Shown: piece after piece, positions 1 through 7,111 of the stretch | How the letters are laid out: each line of letters starts with the position of its first letter | Position numbering within the stretch: position 1 is the first letter of the stretch | Assembly (NCBI GenBank): GCA_035293845.1 | Contig: DATGMB010000191.1 | Location: 1-13,969 of the forward strand | From: DATGMB01 sp035293845 | GTDB taxonomy: Bacteria > Acidobacteriota > Terriglobia > Bryobacterales > Bryobacteraceae | DNA: 13,969 bases | Reading direction: 5' to 3' | Notes under the pieces: model-generated | Database searches by the model: none | Seen by the model: only the letters and a program-made list of their open reading frames with translations | What the model was told of the DNA's origin: nothing | Translations under genes and position numbers: made by a program

Positions 1-447
1 CGATTCGGCGCGCGCGGCGAGCCACAGGTTTTGGACCGCGCAGACGGTCGAGTAGAGATCCGTTGAAGGGTCGGTCTGGCGGCCGAGGCCCGCGCCGCGG
101 GGACGCTCGCGGTCGCAGGTGACGCAGAGGTTGACCGGCGCCTCCAGGATGCCTTCGAGCTTGAGGCGCTCATAAGCGGCGCGGCGCTCGCCTTCATAGC
201 GGGCGGCGGCCTGGCGGTTGGCTTCGCGGAAACAGTCGTGGATGGCGCGGCGCACCGCGAGGTCTTCGATCACGATGAAATCCCATGGTTGCATGAAGCC
301 GACCGAAGGCCCGTGGTGCGCGGCGTCGAGAATGCGGCCGAGCACGCCGGGCGCGAGCGGCGCCGGGAGAAACTGCGCGCGGATATCGCGGCGCTCGTAA
401 ATCGCGCGATAGACGGCGCGCCGCTCCGCGGCCGTGAAGTCGCTCAT
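1..447 (-). CDS. bluB: 5,6-dimethylbenzimidazole synthase BluB, 3' end cut off by the window
   Basis: BluB splits reduced FMN with oxygen to give 5,6-dimethylbenzimidazole, the lower ligand of cobalamin, in the cytoplasm. The 149 visible residues, read from the reverse strand, show the family's nitroreductase-like N-terminus: RRDIRAQF near residue 19, AAHHGPSVGFMQPWDF near 43-58, and GLGRQTDPSTDLYSTVCAVQ near 121-140, followed by NLWLAARAE. These flavin-site motifs separate BluB from ordinary nitroreductases. The family is usually about 200-230 residues, so roughly the last third lies outside the window. The ATG overlaps the stop of the preceding BtuF-like gene as ATGA and has a strong GGAGG 7 nt upstream, so it is translationally coupled. 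As the last visible gene of a riboswitch-led B12 operon, it probably supplies the base for remodelling imported corrinoids. The operon may continue to the left (for example cobT or cobS), which cannot be seen. Confidence 0.93.
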   Translation of the reverse strand, partial: MSDFTAAERRAVYRAIYERRDIRAQFLPAPLAPGVLGRILDAAHHGPSVGFMQPWDFIVIEDLAVRRAIHDCFREANRQAAARYEGERRAAYERLKLEGILEAPVNLCVTCDRERPRGAGLGRQTDPSTDLYSTVCAVQNLWLAARAES

Positions 448-1226
448 GCGGCCACCTCCGCGCCGGCAACCCGCGCGAGCACGGTGTGCACCTGGCGGAT
501 GCCATCGGTGAGCGCGGCCGGGCCGGGCTGCAGGATGTACGTGGACTTGATCTCGTACACGTGACGGAAATCCGCCCAGCCGGGGCGGGCGCGGATCTGC
601 TCCGGATTCACCTTGCGGCCGCACCAGGAGGCGAGAATGACATCCGGCCTCGCCGCGAGCACGGCCGCCGGCTCGACGATGCGGCCTCCCGCGGCGTGCT
701 GCGCGCGCAGGTGCGGGAAGACGGGTTCGCCGCCCGCGATCTCGATCAGCTCATCGACCCAGCGGATGCCGCTGATGATCGGCTCCATCCATTCCTCGAA
801 GAACACGCGCGGGCGGCGCGGAAAACGCGCCGCGGATTCGGCGATGCCGTCGAGGCCGCGGCGCAGACGATCGGCTAATTCGACGCCGGCCCGTTCGGCC
901 CCGACCATGCGGGAGAGCATCAGGATCATTTCGAAGATTTCCTCGACCGAGCGCTGGTTGAAGACCATCACGTTGAGTCCGGCCTGGATGAGCTCGCGCG
1001 CGATTTCGGCCTGGAGATTGGAAAAGCCGAGAACCAGATCGGGGCGAAGTGCGGCAATTTTGTCGATTTTTGCGGAGGTGAACGCGGAAATTCGCGGCTT
1101 TTGGCGCGCTTCCGGCGGGCGGCAGGTGAAGCCGGAGACTCCCACGATGCGGTCCTGTTCGCCGAGGAGGTAGAGGGTTTCGGTGGTTTCCTCCGTGAGG
1201 CAGACGATGCGGCGCGGACCGGTCAT
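444..1226 (-). CDS. BtuF-like cobalamin-binding protein without a signal peptide
   Basis: This 260-residue protein has the fold signature of class III (BtuF/FhuD-type) periplasmic binding proteins: RRIVCLTEETTETLYLLGEQ at residues 5-24, DRIVGVSGF just after it, PRISAFTSAKIDKIAALRPD near 44-63, and a C-terminal lobe with WVDELIEIAGGEPVF and AARPDVILASW. The beta-strand RIVCL begins five residues after the start, so there is no room for a signal peptide, unlike the other BtuF in this operon. It follows btuC after a 7-nt gap and overlaps bluB by 4 nt. Signal-less BtuF-like proteins are annotated as cobalamin-binding proteins in other genomes, but I know of no established function. A cytoplasmic corrinoid carrier or sensor between uptake (BtuCD) and remodelling (CobU, BluB) is an inference. 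A mis-set start is unlikely, because upstream sequence runs straight into btuC. Confidence 0.82.
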   Translation of the reverse strand: MTGPRRIVCLTEETTETLYLLGEQDRIVGVSGFTCRPPEARQKPRISAFTSAKIDKIAALRPDLVLGFSNLQAEIARELIQAGLNVMVFNQRSVEEIFEMILMLSRMVGAERAGVELADRLRRGLDGIAESAARFPRRPRVFFEEWMEPIISGIRWVDELIEIAGGEPVFPHLRAQHAAGGRIVEPAAVLAARPDVILASWCGRKVNPEQIRARPGWADFRHVYEIKSTYILQPGPAALTDGIRQVHTVLARVAGAEVAA

Positions 1227-1233
1227 GTGAACC

Positions 1234-2256
1234 CTAAATTACCGCATCCTGCTGGCGTTTTCGCAGCAGCCAGAGAAATGCCGGGCCGCCGAGCAGTCCG
1301 GTCAGTGCGCCGACGGGCAGCTCGCCCGAGGGCAGAACCACGCGCGCCAGGGCGTCGGCGAGCACGAGGAATGCCGCGCCGAGCAGCAGCGAGCCGGGGA
1401 GCACGATGCGCAGGTCCTCGCCGAACAGCAGGCGGACGGCGTGCGGCACGATGAGGCCGACGAAGCCGATCGCGCCGCCCACCGCGACGGTGATCCCGAC
1501 GATCAGCGCGCAGAGCAGGTGAACGGCGGTTTCCGAGCGGCGGACGTCGACGCCGAGCGTGGCGGCGGTCTCGTCGTCGATCGCGATCAGGTGCAGGTCG
1601 CGTGAAAAAGCGAGCAGCGCGATCCACGCCGGCGCGAGCACGGCCAGCATCTGCCAGATGGGGGCGAGACCGACGACGTCCAGGCTGCCGATCATCCAGT
1701 GCAGGATGCGCAGGGCGCTATTGGGGTCGGCGACGTATTGGATGGTGAGCACGGCGGCGGCGGACACGAGGTTGACCACGACCCCCGAAAGCAGCAGCGC
1801 GCCGGGCAGCATCACGGCGCCTGTGCGGGCGATGAGCCGAACCAGCACGACCGCTCCGAGAGCGCCGGCGAACCCGGCGGCGAACAGAATGGGAACCCCG
1901 AAAATGTGGGCGCTCCAGCCGAGCGCCAGGGCGATGCTCGCGCCGAGCGCGCCGCCGCCGCTCACGCCCAGCGTGAAGGGATCGGCCAGCGGGTTGCGGA
2001 AAAGGGCCTGCAGCGACGCGCCGGTTACCGAAAGCGACGCGCCGATGAGAACGCCCATCAGCACGCGCGGCAGCCGGAGGCGGAAGAAGAGCGCGCGGGA
2101 GAAGGGGTCGGAGAGGACCGCAGAGAAGTCGATGCGCTGCCGTCCGGCGAGCAGGGCCACGGCCACGGCGGCAAAGAGCACGAGAGTCAGCACGGTGAGG
2201 CTCGCAGCGAGCCGCCGCCCCAACGGCGCTGGCGTCGATTTCAGGCTTCGATCCAT
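1234..2256 (-). CDS. btuC: Vitamin B12 ABC transporter permease BtuC (FecCD family)
   Basis: This is the membrane-spanning permease that, as a dimer with BtuD, moves cobalamin across the inner membrane. The 340-residue length suits the FecCD/BtuC family (about 10 transmembrane helices per subunit). The first helix spans about residues 16-38. Family landmarks are RLPR at 61-64 and RNPLADPFTLGVSGG at 87-101. ETAATLGVDV in the second half matches the cytoplasmic coupling helix that docks on the ATPase, and GFVGLIVPHAVR follows further on. The last residues are basic and polar (LLRKRQQDAVI). The start lies inside the end of btuD (16-nt overlap) and lacks a clear Shine-Dalgarno sequence, so it probably depends on translational coupling. 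FecCD permeases for haem or siderophores look alike; the B12 assignment rests on the riboswitch and the cobU/bluB neighbours. Confidence 0.92.
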   Translation of the reverse strand: MDRSLKSTPAPLGRRLAASLTVLTLVLFAAVAVALLAGRQRIDFSAVLSDPFSRALFFRLRLPRVLMGVLIGASLSVTGASLQALFRNPLADPFTLGVSGGGALGASIALALGWSAHIFGVPILFAAGFAGALGAVVLVRLIARTGAVMLPGALLLSGVVVNLVSAAAVLTIQYVADPNSALRILHWMIGSLDVVGLAPIWQMLAVLAPAWIALLAFSRDLHLIAIDDETAATLGVDVRRSETAVHLLCALIVGITVAVGGAIGFVGLIVPHAVRLLFGEDLRIVLPGSLLLGAAFLVLADALARVVLPSGELPVGALTGLLGGPAFLWLLRKRQQDAVI

Positions 2257-3035
2257 ACCAGGGTTTGCGAACCGATGCGTTGCGCGCGAACGTTCGGCTC
2301 GCCGTAAATCTCCGCCAGCAGTTCGCTGCGGAGCACCTCTTCAGGACGGCCGTACGCGGCGGGTTCGCCGGCGCGGAGGGCGAGGATGCGGTCGAACAGC
2401 GAGCCCGTGAGCTGCAGGTCGTGGGTGATCATGACGATGGCGAGGCCGCGTTCGTCGCGCAGGCGGGCCAGAGCGCGCATCAGGGCGGCGCGGTGTTTCA
2501 GGTCGAGCGCCGAGGACGGTTCATCGAGCAGCAACACGCGGGGCTGCTGGGCCAGTGCGCGCGCGAGCGACACCATCTGGCGCTCGCCGGCGGAAAGGGC
2601 GGTAACGGGCCGCGCCGCCAGATGCGCCGCGCCGGCGGCTTCGAGCGCCTCCATGGCGATCTCGCGGTCGCGCGCCCCTTCGAGCTGGAAGCGCGGAAGG
2701 TGCGGTGTGCGGCCGCTGAGCACGACGTCCAGCGCCGGAAACGGAAACGCCGCGGTAGCGGTCTGGGGCATGTAGGCGATTTCGCGCGCCCGCGAACGGG
2801 GCGGCCAGCCGGCGAGCGGGCGCTCATCCAGCAGAACTTCTCCGGCGGCGGGCTGGAACAGGCCGGCAAGCATGCGAATCAACGTCGATTTGCCGGAGCC
2901 GTTGGCGCCGATGATGGCGGTGAGCGAAGCCCGCGGGGCGGCGACGCTGACGCCGCGCACCACGGGAGGGCCGTCCGCGTAAGCATACGAAAGGCCGCGG
3001 GCTTCGAGCAGCGGCTTCACATTCCCGGGCGTCAT
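2241..3035 (-). CDS. btuD: Vitamin B12 ABC transporter ATP-binding protein BtuD
   Basis: This is the ATPase that powers cobalamin import through BtuC. All nucleotide-binding motifs are present and intact in the 264-residue protein: Walker A GANGSGKST at 43-51, the Q-loop YMPQ ending at Gln91, the ABC signature LSAGE at 148-152, Walker B VLLLDE at 168-173 and the H-loop His206 in ITHD. It is therefore predicted to be catalytically competent. The C-terminal segment (PEEVLRSELLAEIYGEPNV) is typical of BtuD/FhuC-type ATPases. The ATG overlaps the btuF stop as ATGA and has GGAGG 4 nt upstream. Its own end overlaps btuC by 16 nt. Iron-siderophore ATPases are the nearest alternative, and the operon context decides for B12. 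Confidence 0.93.
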   Translation of the reverse strand: MTPGNVKPLLEARGLSYAYADGPPVVRGVSVAAPRASLTAIIGANGSGKSTLIRMLAGLFQPAAGEVLLDERPLAGWPPRSRAREIAYMPQTATAAFPFPALDVVLSGRTPHLPRFQLEGARDREIAMEALEAAGAAHLAARPVTALSAGERQMVSLARALAQQPRVLLLDEPSSALDLKHRAALMRALARLRDERGLAIVMITHDLQLTGSLFDRILALRAGEPAAYGRPEEVLRSELLAEIYGEPNVRAQRIGSQTLVWIEA

Positions 3036-3868
3036 TTGGCCTCCGGGTGCAGCAGCCGGGCGAACAGTTCGGCCGTCAGCACCATTCGCTGCGAAGCGTG
3101 CGGAACGTACTCTTCGGTGACACTGTAGACGCGATGCGTTCGCACGGCCTTCAGTTCCGGCATTTCGCGCCAGGCATCGAGCGGGTTGCCGGAAAACGTG
3201 CCAGTCGGGCCGTGGTTGAAGTCCAGGATGACGTCCGGGTCGATGGCAAGCAGGTCCTCCTTGCTGAGACGGGAATAGCCGATGCTGGCCGGAGCCGCAG
3301 CGATGCGTCCGCCGGCGATCTCGATCAGCTCGGCCAGATATCCGCCCTTCGTCACCGTGTAGAGGTTCTGGAGCGTGCCCGGCGTGCGGTCCACGATCAG
3401 GACGACGCTCACCCTCGGTAACGGCGCCGTACGTTTCGCGACGCGCGCGAGCCCTTCGCGCGTCTCGTTGGCCAGGCGCGCGGCGCCGCCTTCATGGCCG
3501 GTGGCGCGCCCGAGCGTCTCCATTGCGGCGTAAACCTCCGCGATGTTATGGCTGGGCACGACCAATAAGTGAAAGCCGAGGGCGCGCAGCTTGTCCTGGA
3601 AGAGCGGCGCCTGCGCGTCATCGAGTACGACCAGGCCGGGGCGGAGCGCAACGAGCTTTTCGAGATCCGGCGTGGCCCATCCGCCCACGCTCGGAAGCTT
3701 CGCGGCTTCGGGCGGATACGTGGCGTAATCGGACACGCCCACGACCTCCGGGAATGCGCCGATGCCGTAGAGGATTTCGGTGAGGCTAGGGGAGAGGCAG
3801 ACGATGCGATGCGGCGCCGCCGCGAAGGCCAGGGCCAGCGAGATGACCGGCAGCGCCGCACGTTTCAT
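3032..3868 (-). CDS. btuF: Periplasmic cobalamin-binding protein BtuF
   Basis: This binding protein catches cobalamin in the periplasm and hands it to BtuCD. The N-terminus (MKRAALPVISLALAFAAA) is a signal peptide with probable cleavage near residues 16-20; there is no lipobox cysteine. The mature part begins with HRIVCLSPSLTEILYGIGA, followed by VGVSDYATYP and LPSVGGWATPDLEKLVALRP, the standard BtuF N-lobe. The C-lobe has YLAELIEIAGG and DLLAIDPDVIL. I placed the start at the ATG 2 nt after the btuB stop, giving 278 residues. A TTG at 3874-3872 (TTGA overlap with the btuB stop, two residues longer) is equally close, and neither start has a strong ribosome binding site. The 3' end overlaps btuD by 4 nt. 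It differs from the second BtuF-like protein of the operon in having an export signal. Confidence 0.92.
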   Translation of the reverse strand: MKRAALPVISLALAFAAAPHRIVCLSPSLTEILYGIGAFPEVVGVSDYATYPPEAAKLPSVGGWATPDLEKLVALRPGLVVLDDAQAPLFQDKLRALGFHLLVVPSHNIAEVYAAMETLGRATGHEGGAARLANETREGLARVAKRTAPLPRVSVVLIVDRTPGTLQNLYTVTKGGYLAELIEIAGGRIAAAPASIGYSRLSKEDLLAIDPDVILDFNHGPTGTFSGNPLDAWREMPELKAVRTHRVYSVTEEYVPHASQRMVLTAELFARLLHPEAK

Positions 3869-3870
3869 CT

Positions 3871-6246
3871 TCAAAACTCGAACTGCATGCCGGTCACGAA
3901 CGTGGCGCCAGGGGTGCGGAAACCGTCCTGATAGTAGGTCTGGTTGAACATGTTGTCCACCTTTCCGTAGAATCGCACGGCACGGAATTCGGCCAGCGGA
4001 CGCCGGTAGCTGAGCATGGCCTGGGCCCGCTGCGCGCCGGAGAAACGGAACGCATAGCCGTAAACGGAGCCGAGGTAATCGCCGGTCCCGATGTAGCGGA
4101 GGACCGCGGTGAGCCGGTCTGTAAGGCGCGCGGTCGCGAAGGCGGAATATTGATGCCGCGGGGAGTCAAGGCTCTCCCACACGCCGGGGACGACCGGCGT
4201 CTGCTGGCGCGAATCCGTGTAGGTGTAGGCAGCGGTGAATTGTACGCGGCGTGTGGCGGCGACGTTTGCCGAGAGCTCGACGCCGCGCGCCAGGCCGCCG
4301 CCGGTGTTGCGGTAGCCGGCGTAGCGCCCGAGCGGGTCGGTCGAAGGATTGATGCCGCCGGAGTAATCGAAGATGATGACCTCGTTCAGGCGCGTGAAGA
4401 AGTACGTCGCGGAAAGCTGCGCACGCGAATTCCAGAGGCGCTGGTCGATGCCGCCGTCGATCGAGTTGGAGCGGTCGGGACGCAGGCCGGGATCGCCGTA
4501 CAGCGTGTAAGCGGCGCCATCGAAGTAGGTCCCGAAGCGCTCGAATAGCGACGGTGCGCGGTAGCCGCGGCCGGCATGCGCGCGGATCTTCGTGCCGGTA
4601 CGGCGAAGAGTATAGGCAGCCGATATGTCGCCAGTCTGCGCGGTCGGCGGCGCTGCGAAGGTGCGGCCGGTGAAGGGTGCGCCGGCGGCCGGCTGGAAGT
4701 ACGGCGCGGCAAGCGTGAAGAATTGCGCGCGGTAGCCGAACGAGAGCTGCAGCCGGTCACCCGCCAGGTGCACCTGATCCTGCGCGAAGATCGCGTTCGA
4801 GCGCTGGCTGACGTCGCTGTAGAACGGTGCGGCGGGCGCGGGCGGCGTGAGGCGGTTGCGGAAATCCTCGTCCTCGAATTCGTAGCCGGCATTCCAGTGC
4901 TGGCTGCGCCAGGGCGAATAATCGATGCGGGCGTTGGCGGTCTGGATGCGGCCGAGGTAATCGGAAAGGCTGGTCCCGGTGGGCTGGTAGCCGGGCCCGG
5001 CGGGGCCGTCGCCGTAATCGCGCGTGCTGCGGACATTCTGGTATTGCGCGGTGAAGCCGAGACGCTCGGAGGGGCGCAGGCGGAACGTGAGTGCGCCGGT
5101 GAAGTACTTGCCGGTGCGCGTGCTGTCGGGGTCGAATTGATCGGGCAGGAAGGTGGAATTTCCCGGCGCGGGCGGGTCGGACAGCGCGCCGGATTCGTAA
5201 AGATGCAGTTGCGAGAGCGGAACGGCGATGGCGTTGACCACGCCGCTCGCGGGCAGGTTGCCGACCGCGATGGGGCTGAGGCGCAGGAATCCAAAGCTGT
5301 CGCCGGCGTAAATGCGCGCGGATAGCGACGCGATTGCCGAAAGCCGCCACAGGATCTGCCCCTGGCCGCTGGTGTTGCGGGCGGGACTGTCGTCATCGAT
5401 GCCGCGGGTGATGTTCCAGTGAGTCAGGCCGAGGCTGTAATCGATCCGGCTGCCCAGGCCGCCAGCGAGGCGGGCGGTCGCGCGCGCCTGGCCGAGCGAG
5501 CCGCCATCGAGTGAAACCGAACCGCGCGTGCGGCCGCCGCCTTCGCCGGTGACGATGTTGACGACGCCCCCGATGGCGTCCGTTCCATAAAGGGAGGAGC
5601 CCGCGCCGCGCAGCACTTCGATGCGGCCGGTATCCGCGAGAACGAGATCCTGGAGGAGGCCGGAGGCATCGGCCTGCGTGCCGGCGGCGTCGCGGAGGCG
5701 CAGGCCATCGACCAGGACTGCGGTGTCGGTGTCGCGAAGGCCGCGCGTCTTGAAGTAGGTCGTGGAGAGCGGCCCGCCGAGCTGCTGCACGGAGAGGCCG
5801 GGGACGTCCAGCAGGGCGTCGGCGACGGTGGGATCGGCGCGCAACTCCATCGCGCCGCGGTCGACTACGGTAAGGGCCTTCGAGACTTCGTCGGTCGACT
5901 GCGGCGTACCGGAAGCGGTCACCACGACCTCGCTGCGAACCTGGGCGAGGCCGAGCGAAATCACCATCGCCGCATCGTCCCCAGTAGGTAATCGAACCGC
6001 GCGTGGCGCGGAAGCAGCGAACCCGGGGGCCCCAGCCTGGACGAAATAATCGCCATCGGCGGCCTGCAGGAACTCGCACCCACCTTCCGCATCGGCGGTG
6101 AGCGTCTTGCTCTCGCCGCCGCGGGAGATCAAAGACACGGTGGCGCCCGGGATCGCGCGGCCCTGGGTGTCGACGATGCGGACGGACAGGCCCGCTGCGC
6201 TCGCGGCGGCCGCGAGCAGAATCATGAGGAGGGATTTGCGGATCAC
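3871..6246 (-). CDS. btuB: TonB-dependent cobalamin receptor BtuB with an N-terminal carboxypeptidase-regulatory-like domain
   Basis: This outer-membrane receptor takes up corrinoids using TonB energy. From the GTG start the protein has 791 residues: signal peptide about 1-18, a carboxypeptidase-regulatory-like (Ig-fold) domain about 20-98 (VRIVDTQGRAIPGATVSL), a TonB-box-like EVVVTA at 106-111, a plug domain about 115-230 (VADALLDVPGLSV, IEVLRGAGSSLYGTDAIGGV) and a beta-barrel to the C-terminal Phe (FVTGMQFEF). E. coli BtuB is near 600 residues and lacks the N-terminal domain, which is common in Acidobacteria and Bacteroidetes receptors. The start is chosen because GTG overlaps the cobU stop as GTGA, has GGGAGG 6 nt upstream and begins the signal peptide. 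The open frame extends upstream to 6873, but that part lies over cobU in another frame. Substrate identity follows from the riboswitch and the btuFDC neighbours. Confidence 0.93.
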   Translation of the reverse strand: MIRKSLLMILLAAAASAAGLSVRIVDTQGRAIPGATVSLISRGGESKTLTADAEGGCEFLQAADGDYFVQAGAPGFAASAPRAVRLPTGDDAAMVISLGLAQVRSEVVVTASGTPQSTDEVSKALTVVDRGAMELRADPTVADALLDVPGLSVQQLGGPLSTTYFKTRGLRDTDTAVLVDGLRLRDAAGTQADASGLLQDLVLADTGRIEVLRGAGSSLYGTDAIGGVVNIVTGEGGGRTRGSVSLDGGSLGQARATARLAGGLGSRIDYSLGLTHWNITRGIDDDSPARNTSGQGQILWRLSAIASLSARIYAGDSFGFLRLSPIAVGNLPASGVVNAIAVPLSQLHLYESGALSDPPAPGNSTFLPDQFDPDSTRTGKYFTGALTFRLRPSERLGFTAQYQNVRSTRDYGDGPAGPGYQPTGTSLSDYLGRIQTANARIDYSPWRSQHWNAGYEFEDEDFRNRLTPPAPAAPFYSDVSQRSNAIFAQDQVHLAGDRLQLSFGYRAQFFTLAAPYFQPAAGAPFTGRTFAAPPTAQTGDISAAYTLRRTGTKIRAHAGRGYRAPSLFERFGTYFDGAAYTLYGDPGLRPDRSNSIDGGIDQRLWNSRAQLSATYFFTRLNEVIIFDYSGGINPSTDPLGRYAGYRNTGGGLARGVELSANVAATRRVQFTAAYTYTDSRQQTPVVPGVWESLDSPRHQYSAFATARLTDRLTAVLRYIGTGDYLGSVYGYAFRFSGAQRAQAMLSYRRPLAEFRAVRFYGKVDNMFNQTYYQDGFRTPGATFVTGMQFEF

Positions 6247-6773
6247 GCGCGGCCTCCCTTGATCGCGACCGGGATACCGGCCACCAGGAGCCAGACGGAG
6301 TCCGCGGCGCGCGCGGCCTCCTGGTTCACGCGGCCTTGCAGGTCGCGGAAGAGGCGTGCGATGCGGGATTCGGGAACGATGCCGGACCCGACTTCGTTCG
6401 TCACGAGGACAAGGTGAGTGCCAGCCGAGGCGAGCGCCAGGCGTGCAATTTCGGCGCGGGCGGCGGATTCCAGGCAATCGCCTTCCTGCGCGTGCGCCGC
6501 ACAGAGATTGCTTAACCACAGCGTGAGGCAATCGAGGAGCAGGAAATCGCTGCCGTGGGCTTGAGACTCGAGAGCGGCGGCGATTTCGAGCGGCTCTTCG
6601 ACGGTAACCCAGTGCGCCGGGCGATCCTGGCGGTGCCGGGCGATGCGGGCCGCCATTTCGGCGTCTTCCGGACGCGCCGTGGCGATGTAGACGGGCCGCG
6701 AAGCTTCGCGGCCGAGGTTTTCGGCAAAGCGGCTTTTTCCACTGCGGGCGCCGCCGGTAACAAGCGTGAGCAT
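6243..6773 (-). CDS. cobU: Adenosylcobinamide kinase / adenosylcobinamide-phosphate guanylyltransferase CobU
   Basis: This bifunctional cytoplasmic enzyme phosphorylates adenosylcobinamide and then attaches GMP, giving AdoCbi-GDP for nucleotide-loop assembly and corrinoid salvage. The 176 residues match the CobU/CobP length. The P-loop GGARSGKS lies at 7-14. His47 in ARHRQDRP corresponds to the guanylylated histidine of the Salmonella enzyme. Further motifs are LLLDCLTLWLSNL near 78-90 and TNEVGSGIVPE and GRVNQEAA further on. The ATG is fixed by the P-loop position. Its ribosome binding site is poor: the nearest GGGAGG lies 15 nt upstream of the start. It is the first gene after the cobalamin riboswitch, so its expression should fall when B12 is abundant. 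It overlaps btuB by 4 nt. Confidence 0.96.
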   Translation of the reverse strand: MLTLVTGGARSGKSRFAENLGREASRPVYIATARPEDAEMAARIARHRQDRPAHWVTVEEPLEIAAALESQAHGSDFLLLDCLTLWLSNLCAAHAQEGDCLESAARAEIARLALASAGTHLVLVTNEVGSGIVPESRIARLFRDLQGRVNQEAARAADSVWLLVAGIPVAIKGGRA

Positions 6774-6908
6774 AGACGAGGTAACGCGCCTCCCAATCCG
6801 CCTGCCCGACGCTGTCTGAAAATGGAATCGATGAAGCGGCAGCGCGGGAGAACTCCCGGCCGCCCGTCACCATCCGCTTTCGAGCGAAGCGCGGTGCAAG
6901 CTCATTTA
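6774..6908 (-). promoter_or_regulatory. Leader between riboswitch aptamer and cobU (possible expression platform)
   Basis: These 135 nt hold no gene. In transcript order they contain a small inverted repeat, CGCTT/AAGCG (6891-6887 with 6879-6875), then a 6-bp inverted repeat CGGGAG/CTCCCG (6858-6853 with 6850-6845). Neither is followed directly by a U-tract, so an intrinsic terminator is not evident. Near cobU, GGGAGG (6794-6789) can pair weakly with CCTC (6781-6778) just before the start codon. Translational control is therefore more likely than termination, but which structures form is an inference. Confidence 0.4.
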
Positions 6909-7072
6909 CCGAGGCAGGTCTCCTGACTCACAGGTCATCGCGATACCGGCAACCTTCCCATTCCCGCGGGAACAGTGGTTTTTGTAGCCGGCCCGCTCGC
7001 TGCTCACAGTGGCGCGACCGTGCGGGATTCTCACCCGCTTCCCTTTTCACCCCGAAAGCCGGGGCACCTCGG
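6909..7072 (-). promoter_or_regulatory. Cobalamin riboswitch
   Basis: Read on the minus strand this is a clear B12 riboswitch aptamer. Closing helix P1 is CCGAGG (7072-7067) with CCTCGG (6914-6909). In order follow GGTGCC at the 5' side, AAAAGGGAA, a GCGGG/CCCGC hairpin with loop TGAGAAT, GCCACTG twice-like segments (GCCACTGTG, then ACCACTGTTC), TGGGAAGG, GATGACCTG, and the highly conserved B12 box GTCAGGAGACCTGCC (6927-6913). Adenosyl- or other cobalamin binding is expected to lower expression of the downstream cobU-btuB-btuFDC-btuF-like-bluB operon. Which cobalamin form it prefers cannot be read from the sequence. Confidence 0.96.
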
Positions 7073-7082
7073 AACTCTTCCA

Positions 7083-7111
7083 GGATTAACACACCGCGAC
7101 CGGCAGGTCAA
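7083..7111 (-). promoter_or_regulatory. Predicted promoter of the B12 operon
   Basis: A good -35 hexamer TTGACC (7111-7106) is followed after 17 nt by TAATCC (7088-7083). A better -10 match, GTTAAT, lies 2 nt earlier at 15-nt spacing. Transcription would start near 7077, just before the riboswitch P1 helix at 7072, which supports the placement. The -35 box overlaps the stop codon of the upstream vapC-like gene. Confidence 0.5.

Noticed and set aside
6845..6858. CGGGAG/CTCCCG repeat as the riboswitch terminator
   Set aside because: The loop is only 2-4 nt and no U-tract follows directly; the nearest TTTT is about 30 nt further on.
6247..6873. Upstream extension of the btuB open frame (209 extra codons)
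   Set aside because: It overlaps cobU in another frame, shows no family motif and is Arg/Pro-rich; the GTG at 6246 has a ribosome binding site and begins a signal peptide.
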